NCBI GenBank assembly: GCA_963969395.1
Contig: OZ017795.1
Location: forward strand, 36,933,063 to 36,997,062
Length of the DNA stretch: 64,000 nucleotides
Direction: 5' to 3'
Source: Pseudoscleropodium purum
Lineage: Eukaryota; Streptophyta; Bryopsida; Hypnales; Brachytheciaceae
Of this stretch, positions 46,066 through 56,878 are shown piece by piece. The stretch's first letter is position 1. Each line of letters begins with the position of its first letter. Under the pieces are notes generated by a model. That model was not told where the DNA came from, did not search any database, and saw nothing but the letters and a program-made list of their open reading frames with translations. Both the position numbers and the translations under genes were made by a program.

Positions 46066-49000
46066 ATACTTAGATTATATGACTTTTTGTGATGTTTCGT
46101 TAAATGTGGAAATATGTTATGCTCAATAGAAGTCTTGTCAACTTTGATGTTATTTAATATCCATTATAATTGATATGGAAAAAGGTGCTAAAATCTCCAA
46201 TAACACAATTGATAACAACTTGTTTTTATTAATGTGTCGACAAACATGGTGTTTTAAGTTGCTAGAAGTGCACCATGTGAATGCCACATGTCCTTTACGT
46301 CAACACCACATGGACAAGCATTGCCATGAAGGAGTTTTTTCACCAAGCAACTTGAAGATGTAGCATATGAATGGCTATGTGTGAATCTAACTTATCCATA
46401 CTAGGATTTGATGTGACAATTTTATAATATGACTTGGTATGCCTAGTCAAGACAATTTTTGCATGCCCTTGAAAGTAATTGTTATTTTTGTAGATGTCTT
46501 TTTTGATGTGAGAGTGTCTAGTGGAATGTATGTATTGAAAATGATCTATTTTTTATATGGTGTTGTGACATGTGGTGGCAGAAATTGGACATTTGGTATA
46601 GATGTTCCAACATACAAATAGATGTTGACCTCAACATCTATATCTAATGGGACATTGGTTATTATACTTGATTCTTCCTTGTCCTTTGTTACATTGATAC
46701 TAGCATTGACTATGACTATAAGAGTATTGTCCTTCTTTTATGTCGTCTATGAATAGAGTATTTTTTAATGTTGTTAAATTTAGAAAAATTCCTATCCAAC
46801 ATTTTATCATAGTTATAGAAAATATAAATTCAAGGTTAATTGCAAAAAATTCTTATACTATTTTGTGACATATATTGAATGCGAAAGTGGTTTTCTAGCT
46901 TAAGTATTGCAAAAATGATTCAATGTTTATGAAATTCATAATCAAGGTTCATATGGCAATTGACAATGTATTTGAATTTTTCTACTTTTTCAAAATTAAT
47001 TTTGTAGATTAGAGTGAATTCTGAATATATATCATATATAAGTTTTGGAGAATCTTTATGTACTATTGAATATCTATTGTGAACAATTAAGAACTCAAAT
47101 TCAATAAGTTTGTTTACCTCAGCAATATACACCTTTTTAGAAAACAAATTTAAAAAAAGAATACTTTAAGTCTTTTATGCATTCCTTTGAAGTGTACTTC
47201 AGTTAGCATGAAATTTTTGAACAACTAAAAATTATAATTTTGTGTTCTCTTAGGGCTTACCTCTTCATAGTTAGATGGCAACAATGACTATTTTTATTCC
47301 AAAATTTTTAAGTGGATTATGTAATTTTTTAAAATAAAAATGTGAAAGCCTTTATTTTCAACAAAAATAGCAGCTTTTTTTTTAGAATAGTACTTTAGGA
47401 TACTAAATAGCACTGATTAGTAATAGTAGATAACAAAAAATAAAGAACGATGACACCCCTCCATGAGAAACCAATGAACAAATTGTGTCATCCATTCTTG
47501 TCATCTAATGATAAATATACATGTGTTATTGGGGTAGTAGACCTACAATCACATCAATGGTTCACATTCCTTATTTTATACCCTTGGTAGTACTCACAAC
47601 ACATGTAGCATGTATACTTAGTATTGAATGACATAAAATCCAAAGCACAACAAAGAGTACAAGTGTTTCATGTAACCACCCTTAAAACTTCTTAAATTTG
47701 TAGATTTAGCACATTTTGCAATGTTTTTAGTAGCTTGAGCTATTTAATCTCTTACAACTCCAACATTCTAATTCTAAATGATGAATAAAAAAATTCTAAG
47801 GAATTTTTAGACCACAAAACTTCTCATTGATTCAAACCAATTGCTTGACTATTTAAAAAGTATACTTTCTGTGCATTGAATTTAATAAAATTAAAATAAA
47901 CAATATTCATTTATAAAGATATGCACAAAAGGACCATTGCAAAAAACTTTGATATTTATTAATATTTGTTATAAAGGGGAGTGCTAAAGTTTTCTTTTGC
48001 AATAGCTTTTGAAGCATGACTCATATAAATTTGAAATGTTTATTGGAAATAGAGGTCTTGAGAAATCACATCTTAGATTTTTCAAAAATATTCAAAAAAT
48101 CATTTTATACTTCAAATCAATTTAAATTAATTTGTCATCCTTTCAATTTTAGAGGTTCTTTGTACAACATTGGAGTACTTAAAATTAATAATTTAAAGCT
48201 AAAACTTAGGTGGTCTATTCCAACAATAGGTATGCATGTTCCTATCAAGGGACATCCCAAAATGTATTGTTTTATGTCCTTTATTTTTTAGTAAATAGAA
48301 CTACTTTGAAAATGCACCTCTTGGACATTGAGGGTGCTTCCAAAATAATTCATTTATTAAAATCTCTTCACTACAAAATCATTCGAAATGGACAATACTT
48401 AGTTTCTATGCAAATTGTTATCCCTAAATTTTATATTCCGAATTCACAAAATGTATATTTAATCCGAAATTTTAACTAAATCTATTTCTAAAATAAATTA
48501 TGATAAAAAATTCTATTAGGTTTGAAAACTTCGTGATATCCAACTTTTTGTATTACAATATTTTTCATAATATCATTTTATTTGAAAATCTTATTTTTCC
48601 AAAAGGTCATCATATTAGAAGTCTCTACCCAAAACAAGTCAAAGTAGAATGAATCAATACATTAGTCAAACAATCACCTATAAAAACAAATTGAATAAGA
48701 CTATTTGTGGTGCATCAAGCTCTCAAGATTAAATAGACTATAGGACCAATTTGATTGCAAACAAAAGTATAATTATTCTTGAACAAATTACATGAATGTC
48801 ATCACTTGCTTCTTGCAAGGTCTCATTTGTAATTTGTAAATGCAGCCTTGATTTTATAGCTAACTTAGTCCTTTTAGGGACTGAGTATTCACTTCAATCC
48901 AACTAATTTTGCCAAATCTTTAGTACCCCATTTTCACAAGCTAGCTCAACACTAAGAAAAGGGTGATGACATGGATGAAATTGCTCACAACCTCTAAAAA

Positions 49001-51639
49001 GTAATTATTTGATTTGTCTATATTTAGATGAATTCATGAAAGCTACTCATTGTACATGAATAGAATTATTCAAGAGATGAATAGAGACACAAGGATGTTT
49101 CTATCCATTTTTCCCATACGTGCATGCATTTCAACTTCTAAGTTGTATGTCTATGTATCAATCAAACTACAACAAAATTTGGCTTCTTGAAAATTAAACA
49201 TGGAGGATTTGGAACTAACAATATTAGCCCCTAGATGTCCAAGCCTTTTCAATTGTGTTTTGACTATGAAAAAAGAGCATGGGTTTATAGTTATCTCCAA
49301 TGAAGCAAATTGTTTTTTCTTTCAAAATCTAACCATATGGATATTTAAAGAGCTTGCTTATTAGTATATACACCAATTTTGAGTGCAAAATTGGATAAAA
49401 GTTTTAAAATTATAACATGAAAAATGTACATTTTCTATTTTTAGTATGATGCCTCTCCCTTGAATGTCTAAAAAATTTGCACATAAAAGATTTTTGGGAT
49501 TGGAAGTGACATGAACAACTACAAATTGTGTTACTGTGTTAGGACACTAAAATGCACTTTCAAAAAACTTAATTGCATATGAAAAGCTATTAAATTCATT
49601 ACACAATCCACCTTGCAATTGTTGAAATGTACTTTTTTAATAAGTATAAATCACAAATAACTCCAAATCAACACTTACTTATTTGAATTTTCAATGATGA
49701 AAATCATGAAAACACTTACTCTTTCCATTGGGACCATTCTTAAAGCAAATGGACGAATACAAGTTTTTAGATCTCAAATCAAGTGAAATTGCTCAAAGTT
49801 GGGAAATGAAGTAAAATTAGCAAACATTATTGGCTTCCACTAATGGACATATATGGTTTGGGAGACCTCTCAACAATCAAATATATACCTTTTAAATTGA
49901 GAAATGAAGGTTTTCAATACAAATCAATAATTAACCTTAAAACTTGCCCATTTTTTTTTAACGGTTAAACGAATTTAACTACCCATACTAAAGTGAGCCT
50001 GAAATTTTAGTTTGAGCATATATATGGTTGGTTGGGCATTTAGGGGTTAAGCTAGTGAGGTTTGCTTTGTATTTTTATTTGCTATGAATTCAATGTTGGG
50101 GATATTTTTAGAGTTTTATCAACTACTTTCCTTCCTTCAAGTCGGATATTGAACCGGTTTTTCAAACTGGTTTTAACGAGTCCGGTTATTTTCTCTAATT
50201 TTTTACTCGAAATAGAAAATCTATAGAATTTTTCACCCGGTGAAGTTTTTCTTTTACCGATGTTTTCAAATTGCAACCGCTCTTTTTCCCAATTCTACCC
50301 GCTGACTTTGAACTGGCCGCCAATTTTCCCGACATTATCTTCGATCTTTCATTTGTGTGAAGAAAACTCGTGCAAGCACTGCAGTGAACGTGCTGTGATC
50401 CGCCTGCACTGTCTGACATTCAGCAATCTCCCTGAAATAGCAAAAGGAAACTCGTGAATTCCCGATACGAATCGAATCGCGTTTCTTCGGATCCACGGAT
50501 GCTTTACTTCCTCAAGCAAAACGTGCAGGGAAAGGTCGAGTACAATTTGGCACCACTTGTTCGTCGTTCCGACACCTGATCTTGTCATCTTGCAGCAAGT
50601 TGAAAAGTCTTAGCGGCTGCATTTCTAATTATGCAAGAGCTCATTCATTGAGGTGACTGTACCTTCCATGTCAACGCATGCACGCAAAGCTAATTTGATA
50701 ACTTGGTGCTTCCTCATTTATCTCCGCTGGACTGGGGTGGGGTTAGTATAAAGATGGATCATGATCGGGGCCTTCCTCAGTCCATCGCAGTCGGCATTGC
50801 TCACTCAGAGTCAGAGGTGTTTGCTTGAAGTTGCCGTTGCTTTCAGAGTTGACTTGGAGGAGCAGACGTTGGAACTTGGGCCTGAGCAGGCTTCGGACCA
50901 CTCATCGCCAACATGGTACGAATCTTTTCTTTGTACTTGGAATCGTTCCTCTTCTCTGCATTGTGTGTGAAGTTCAGGAACGCTTTGAATTACAGCGGAA
51001 TTGCCGAAATATGTGTGCACCAGCTGAGCGCTGATAACCTAGGAATTCATTTTGATCCGTGACTCGTGAGCTAGACGTGCTGACTCTATTTAAGTTCGCA
51101 CTCGCTGCTTCATGCACATGTTGGTGTCGTTTCCACAAGATGGTACGTAACCGCGGCCTACAGCTGGCAGTTGAAGTAGCCTTGAAGTAACGAAACCAGC
51201 TTGAAACTGCAGCGATAGTTGAGCTCGTAGTGTTGATAGGATACGAAACCAGGAGTTACTTTGTGGTTCTCAGGATTTGGTGTTGGATTCTATTTGATAA
51301 TGCTAATTCAACTGACCAATGAATTAATGAAGCTGGGTCAGGTGAAGTTTGGTTTGCTTGAGAGAGGGAGAGGTTCTTGTCTCGAACAGCAGTGTTTACA
51401 TTCAAAAGTACACTTTCGGACGGTCATCTTCATGATCCAAGACTGTATGTTGGCATCCTTCATGTTTAGGAATCTTCTTGAGCTTCGAGTCTCATCAACG
51501 CTATCGAATCTGTTATGCCACATAGTTTTGTCAAACTTTTTCGGTTGAGTGAGAGTGAGAGTTATGACCCATACTGTTGTGTTCAATGTGAGGCCTCCAA
51601 CCAACCAAAGAGTACATTTATGGGCGGTTTCAGGGTACC

Positions 51640-51646
51640 CTATATG
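51640..51646 (+). promoter_or_regulatory. TATA-like box of the right-arm spherulin-4 gene
   Basis: CTATATGA, about 120-130 bp upstream of the ATG at 51768. A further GTATAAAG at about 50745 and CTATTTAAG at about 51087 are less well placed. Which one is used is not decidable here. Confidence 0.3.
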
Positions 51647-51767
51647 AACGAAACCCTGCAGCCAGACATCATTGGGTAAGCAACTCCCTAGCTGGCTAGC
51701 TCAGGAGTCAGGACTGCGACTATTTCCAAATTGCTAATGGCATTGCCATCCCTTGCAGCAGGCTGCA

Positions 51768-53212
51768 ATGCGCCAACCAACAAGCTGCCTTCTGTGGGCA
51801 TCCATGATGCTGTTGTGCACCTTCGCCACATTCGGCGTCTCCTCGCACACGCAACAAGAGATTTACGTCCCCTCGTACGTCTACCCCTGCGCCGGGACCA
51901 CGGGGTGCGCGTGGGACGTGTTCAAAGCGAACGCCACTTTGGTGATCATCAACCCGAACAGCGGCCCTGACGCCTCGTCGAACCCCGACTACGTCACCCT
52001 CGTCAACAACATCAAGACCGGGACCTCCGCAGTGAAGATCGTGTTGGGCTACGTCTCCACCAATTACGGCAACCGAGCCTCGGCGCTCGTGCTGGCGGAT
52101 ATCGACGCGTACTACAGCTTCTACAACGTGGATGGGATCTTTCTGGACGAAGGGAGTTCGGCTTGTGATAGCACCACGCTGAATTTGTACAGGTCGTAAG
52201 ATGCGCGCGCGAAGGGGAAGGCGGGGTTGGGGTACACGGTGCTGAATTGGGGAACTTATGGGAGCCAGTGTTTTTTGACGAACACGCACATTGATAACTA
52301 TGTAACATTTGAAGGTACGAACTTCGATTGGAAGATCATGCTTGTTCTGCATTCTTTTAGTCGCGATATGATCTAGAGTGTAGAATTTCAGTTCGTATGA
52401 AGGTCGTGACTAATACGACTTCAGAGAGCTTGAGTTGATTATGTGCGACGTTCTGTTTCCAGAGCTCTGAAAACAAGGACCGTGGAATTACCTCATTCTC
52501 GGGTTTCAGTCAGAGTCAGAGGATTGAAACTGCGCTAGTTGCACTGGAGTCTGACATTCTATTGAGTGGGGAGTGTTGGATTCGGAGATTCCCTCGATTC
52601 TTGGTTATTTCTAGTTCCGGGCTACCTTCGTGGCGCGCTCTCTCATTGTTTTAAATGTGAAGATCCACAGCAGCTTGGAGGTTGGTAGTGTCTGTCTTGG
52701 AAGTAAGACACGAGTGATCTCCAAACTTTCGTGAATACTTGGCATTTGCTGCAACAGGAGATCGCTTACTCGGGTACCCCAAAACTAGGGACAGAAACAT
52801 GGAATAATGTTCAGGGGAATCCAAATCCAGCTGGAGGAACCTCCCACCAACCGATCGACTCTGCCCCACACTGTTAGTACGAATCGAAGTCTGTGTTCAT
52901 GGCGGTGTAGGAATGAAATTGAGTTCTAATGAATGATCTGGTGTTCCGACGGCTGCAGATGTTTTTGCCAATTACAATACTGCTGCTGCTCCTCCTGCTT
53001 GGGTGAACGGCTACGACTCCTCCAGGTTCTGGAACATCCTGCACACGGCCCCGAACAACGCAGCCAGTGTGACATCAGCGGTGGCCACGGCCAAGAGCCG
53101 GAACGTCGGGCAAGTGTACATCACGAATGACGTCATGCCGAATCCCTTTGACACGGCGCCATCGTCCACTGTGTGGACTGCTCAAGTCAGCAAAGCCAAA
53201 AGCTGCACTTGA
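51768..53212 (+). pseudogene. Spherulin-4-like secreted protein, right-arm copy, with in-frame stop
   Basis: Exon 1 51768-52314, exon 2 52959-53212, joined in phase through a GT-AG intron. 266 codons with one internal TAA at 52197-52199 (codon 144). The reading frame downstream of the stop keeps family motifs (GYTVLNWGTY, THIDNYVTFE) up to a consensus splice donor, so the stop is a genuine lesion and not the gene's end. Exon 2 supplies the C-terminal strands (WVNGYDSSRFWNILHTAP, GQVYITNDVMPNPFD). Signal peptide, no membrane anchor: secreted. Identical to the left-arm copy. If translation ends at the stop, the product has 143 residues with an incomplete barrel. Confidence 0.83.
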
Positions 53213-54208
53213 TCGATCCCCATGCTCGTGTAGTTGCTCACTGCTTGCAATTCGATCCGGTCGAAGTATGTGTTTAGATTCAGTTCTGGAGATCTTGGCA
53301 GCAGAGCTCAGAGTTTGACTTTGACAATGCTGGCCCAAGTCTATCAGCTTCGACATAATAAATTTTTCTGCTCCTGAGTCTCATTGCAATTCTTGTCCGA
53401 CTCCTCGGGACGTGCTGGGACCTGATGAGAGTCGATTCTCCCGGAAACTTGAATTGTATGGTGAGTCTTGTACCCATGTGAGATGTTGAATGCTTGATTG
53501 AGTTGTGAAGTGGCGAAGGCCGTGTCAGCTGTTCATGGGCAGTCACATGTATCTATAGGCCCGGTGTTTTTCCAGCTCTTCTGAACTTGAAACTGGACAT
53601 TCCGAATTTGCTCAAGGGATAGATACACGACTACACGTCAATGTAGAAGAGCAAGTGACAGGAAAATTGAATTAATTTCATACAAATTTATCCCGCAATT
53701 CGGCAGCGATCGCTTCCAGCATGGCCAGGAAAACCCACCACCGTGATTGCCCCCGGGTGGTCTTTTTTTTCACCCCCCTCACTGCATTTTTTCATAACAT
53801 TGTTTAAACCAGCTTGGATCATTCCCCCTTGGATGAGGAAATATGCCTCCCTCGATGCGTGGGAGGGAATTTAGGTTAAACTAAACGATGACATTGGATG
53901 ACCGGGTTGTAGCCTGACAGCAAACTTGAAAGGGTGTTGGCAAATTTCTATTTTAAGTAGATATGACCTTGCAGATCATCTGCTGCTTCTGCTTTTTCCC
54001 TTAATTACTGGAGTTAAGATGATTATTCTATGTTGGTCGGTTGCGAGTAGCGTGTAGCGTCTCAAGCTCACATGAAGTCAACAGATGTTCTGACTGTTAT
54101 TTCAGATTTCCTGCTAACTGCACTGCTGTACACTGAAAACAATGTAAAAAATCGAAATAATATTGAAAAAATGATGAATGAACGAATGTTTGGAAGGTGG
54201 AGACGGAA

Positions 54209-54676
54209 TTATTTACTATCACACTGGGAGAGGGAGAAGCTGCAACGCTGGGGGGCTTCCCGCTCTCGGGCCAGGAGCAAATGGGACCCAGCGTTGGTTA
54301 GTAATGTAATGTTCCCTGTCTGAACTGCGCCTTTTATTCGGTACACCACCCTCACATCTCCTGCCACGCAATTCTCTCGGATCCCTGATTCCCTGCCTGA
54401 CAGGCTGACCTGACGCTGAAGAATAGTCCAAGACTTCGCAGGGAGCGAGCGACGCTTGGCGAATGGAGAAGCGACTGATCGATCGGGACTTTTCTGATCA
54501 TTCAGGTCTTGCAGGCGGCCATGGCAATTGCTGTTCGTGATTTCGTGGAGTTCTTTAGAGTCGCGTAGAGTCTTTGTGATTTGATGCGCAGAGGATTTCA
54601 GTCTCAGTCCAATTTCGGTAACCTGCTTACGCAGTTTTGCCTCGGAATGGGCATCGTGGAGATCATAGCAGTGCAT
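54209..54676 (-). other. 155-codon open frame in right arm (mirror of 38041-38508)
   Basis: Exact mirror of the left-arm frame. Unrecognised, basic, possibly not coding. The opposite strand at 54072-54323 also has an open frame of 83 codons. Confidence 0.2.
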
Positions 54677-55000
54677 AGCTTCACTTCAATCTGATTTCCC
54701 ATGATGATCAAATGCAGATATTAGCAGATTTTTTGTGGCGTTTCTCAATCTTTCTCATCTCGAGATAAGTTTGATTGTCGTGTTTCAATCTGCCATGCCT
54801 GTAGCTGCTCTGTAGTGTTACTCTGTTTCTTTCTTGATGATGTCTGTTTTACATGCGGTCGTTGCCCCAAGCGATCGCTGCTTAGAGATTTGTAGAGATG
54901 CTTTGCAGCTTCATTACACTAGTGTGGTAAATATTTGATATGACTTTTGTGATGCGCAGAGTGTGGCTATGACCATCCCGGTGATTAATTGGCATTCACC

Positions 55001-55392
55001 ATGGTGATGTCGGATTCGAGGACTTCCAGAGCATTCCACCCTCTGATGAGGTAAGGCGTCACGTTTCCTAGCTGATTGATCATGTTTTTCCTTTCGTATG
55101 ACTTGTACAAGTACATGAGCAGAGTATTTGCGTCTGCTGTGCTTTGAGAGGCAGTTTCTGATATATGGTCTTGAGCAGTTATTGAGTAGCCTGCCTGTGT
55201 TAGCAATGGGAATGTAATCGTTCATGACTTGAGTTCCAGTTGCAAATCGTACTATGTTTTCCGTTCGTGCGTGGTTACATTGGTTGTTCTGTAACGACAT
55301 GAATTTTGTGCAGCGGGAGATTGACTCTGATGACGTGGGGCGGAGTGTGGAACCGCAAGCAGAGGAGGATGTTCGCAATTCAAGTGGTTTGA
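55001..55392 (+). CDS. Possible two-exon small basic protein (42 residues)
   Basis: ATG at 55001, exon 1 to 55050 ending at a consensus GAG|GTAAGG donor, exon 2 from 55314 after a TTTTGTGCAG acceptor to a TGA at 55390-55392. The joined frame is 42 residues, Arg/Trp-rich (GRLTLMTWGGVWNRKQRRMF). The alternative frame of exon 2 is also open for 33 codons. The splice signals are good but the protein is not one I recognise; it could equally be a fragment of a longer transcript that starts in the palindrome arm. Confidence 0.25.
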
Positions 55393-56878
55393 GGAACCTT
55401 ATGCCTTGTCCATGATAGGCTTTACCCCTTCTTGGTCAACTGAAAGGAGAGAGTCCTCTTTGGAAGCCATTATTGATAAGCTTAGTCCCCTTTCATACCA
55501 TATTTCTACTGTAGGACTTTCACCACAGTTGGGCAAGAATGTAGCTGTCTATAGAATTTCTACCCTCTTTGCCCGCAAACAAAAGAATCCTCCTCAGAAT
55601 AAGAATATTGTGATTCAAAGTTTCCATTTAAATGTCAAATTTAACCAATGAAATTTTCAGAAGTAAATATTTTTAACAAGTGCTCCCTGAGATTGATGTT
55701 TTGCTGACATCTTTGCAATACTTATTGGAATGACACGAAACAAAGCTTCGCATGAAGAGCATGATGATTTGGAGCAATTCTGAAAATTTCTTTGGAAAAT
55801 TTGAAATTACTATGTCACCTATCAAAATTTGCGAAAAAGTTCAAAGTGTTCTCCTTCTTCCTTAATTGGCTAACTGGGCTGCGAGCTAGAAAATAGCAGA
55901 GGATCAGGGGGCACTTGATTTCAAACTGGAAATTATTTTATATCCTACACCTTGTTGAATTGTATCCAATGTTTTTTCGAAAATTGTTGGCCATATGTTG
56001 ATTCTACCAACATCACCAATCTCTAAACAACATCACTCATCGGGATGCAAATTAACTCTCCAATTCCACAAAATCAAGCCACCTGCTAATCAAAACCCGA
56101 GCAACCATACCAACCGGACCAACCTGTACGTTGCAACCAAGGTCGAGGTTACAACGTAACGTCCCTGGCCCCCAATTGCAGCACTTACAAGAATCAGACC
56201 GTCGCCACGAGCAAACTAAGACCGATCCAGCAAGAAGGAATCCCCGATCGACTGCGCTTGATTTGTTTGCAGCAGCAGTTGTGATGTTGGCGAAGAGGCG
56301 TTAGTCGGGAGTCAAAGCAAGAGTATAAGTTCGCTACAGTCGAAACTCGGGTGGGAGGCTAAACTACGTACGTGCGGATGCGGATGCGGATGGATGTTCG
56401 TAAAATGGCTACAGTAGCTGTTTCCGAATTGGCGTGTTGTGCGGTTATTGTGCGGTTTAGGGGACGTTCACTACTGTACTGTCTGGTTATTAGAACTATC
56501 CAGTAAATGGCAGCTTTACTCTAGATGCAGTTACAGTACTCATAATCATCTTTCCCTCTCATTCTTTCGAAATTCCTTTGTAAGGTTCATTGTGCACAGG
56601 TGGCGAGGAAAGCGTACTATTGGTGTGGATTTTCGTGTTACCCTAGGTGTGGGCTAGGGTTTTAGGATTTTTAGGGTTTGGGGTTGTGAAGGGGATATGG
56701 ATGGTTTGTTTTACGGTGCATCGGGTGATGAAGACAGCGAATGATACCTTCTTCTGTAGGACCTTCGGAGAGTGCCGGAATGTGAGGTTCAGTCTTAATT
56801 GTTGTGCAGTTGCTGGAATGCCCTAATTTCCCAAACTTTTGCTCAGAGCTCGCTCAACCTCGGGCTCTGTCGCAGGTG
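55393..56878. other. Intergenic, no gene recognised
   Basis: A plus-strand open frame of 81 codons at 55406-55651 has no known domain. Short GCGGAT tandem units occur near 56375. The last 250 bp hold a telo-box-like stretch and the promoter of the LSm11-like gene. Confidence 0.4.
56655..56682 (+). promoter_or_regulatory. Telo-box-like motif upstream of the LSm11-like gene
   Basis: CTAGGGTTTTAGG and TTTTTAGGGTTTGGGG follow each other about 200 bp upstream of the first ATG. They resemble degenerate TTTAGGG units, as at the Der promoter. Functional role is inference. Confidence 0.4.

Larger units (their letters stand above)
44028..48689. other. Spacer of the giant inverted repeat, AT-rich, no gene recognised
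   Basis: About 4.66 kb of AT-rich, stop-filled DNA. It contains a CAGGG-family MITE at 44444-44754 and, at about 45915-46065, a diverged copy (~70% by eye) of the inner end of the arms in right-arm orientation. So the inner arm ends belong to a dispersed repeat. Short open frames at 46175-46621 and 48016-48479 have no recognisable domain. The symmetry centre is at 46358/46359. Confidence 0.6.
48690..54860 (-). repeat. Giant inverted repeat, right arm
   Basis: Reverse complement of 37857-44027; see that entry for the matching rule and boundaries. The inner boundary at 48690 coincides with the start of a dispersed repeat. Beyond it (48640-48689) a weak resemblance to the corresponding DNA beyond the left arm persists. 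The plus strand of this arm carries the spherulin-4-like gene. Confidence 0.95.

Noticed and set aside
37857..54860. Palindrome as a long terminal inverted repeat transposon
   Set aside because: No target-site duplication or conserved short termini at the outer edges, no transposase in the spacer, and the outer ends fade into diverged homology. A segmental inverted duplication explains it better.
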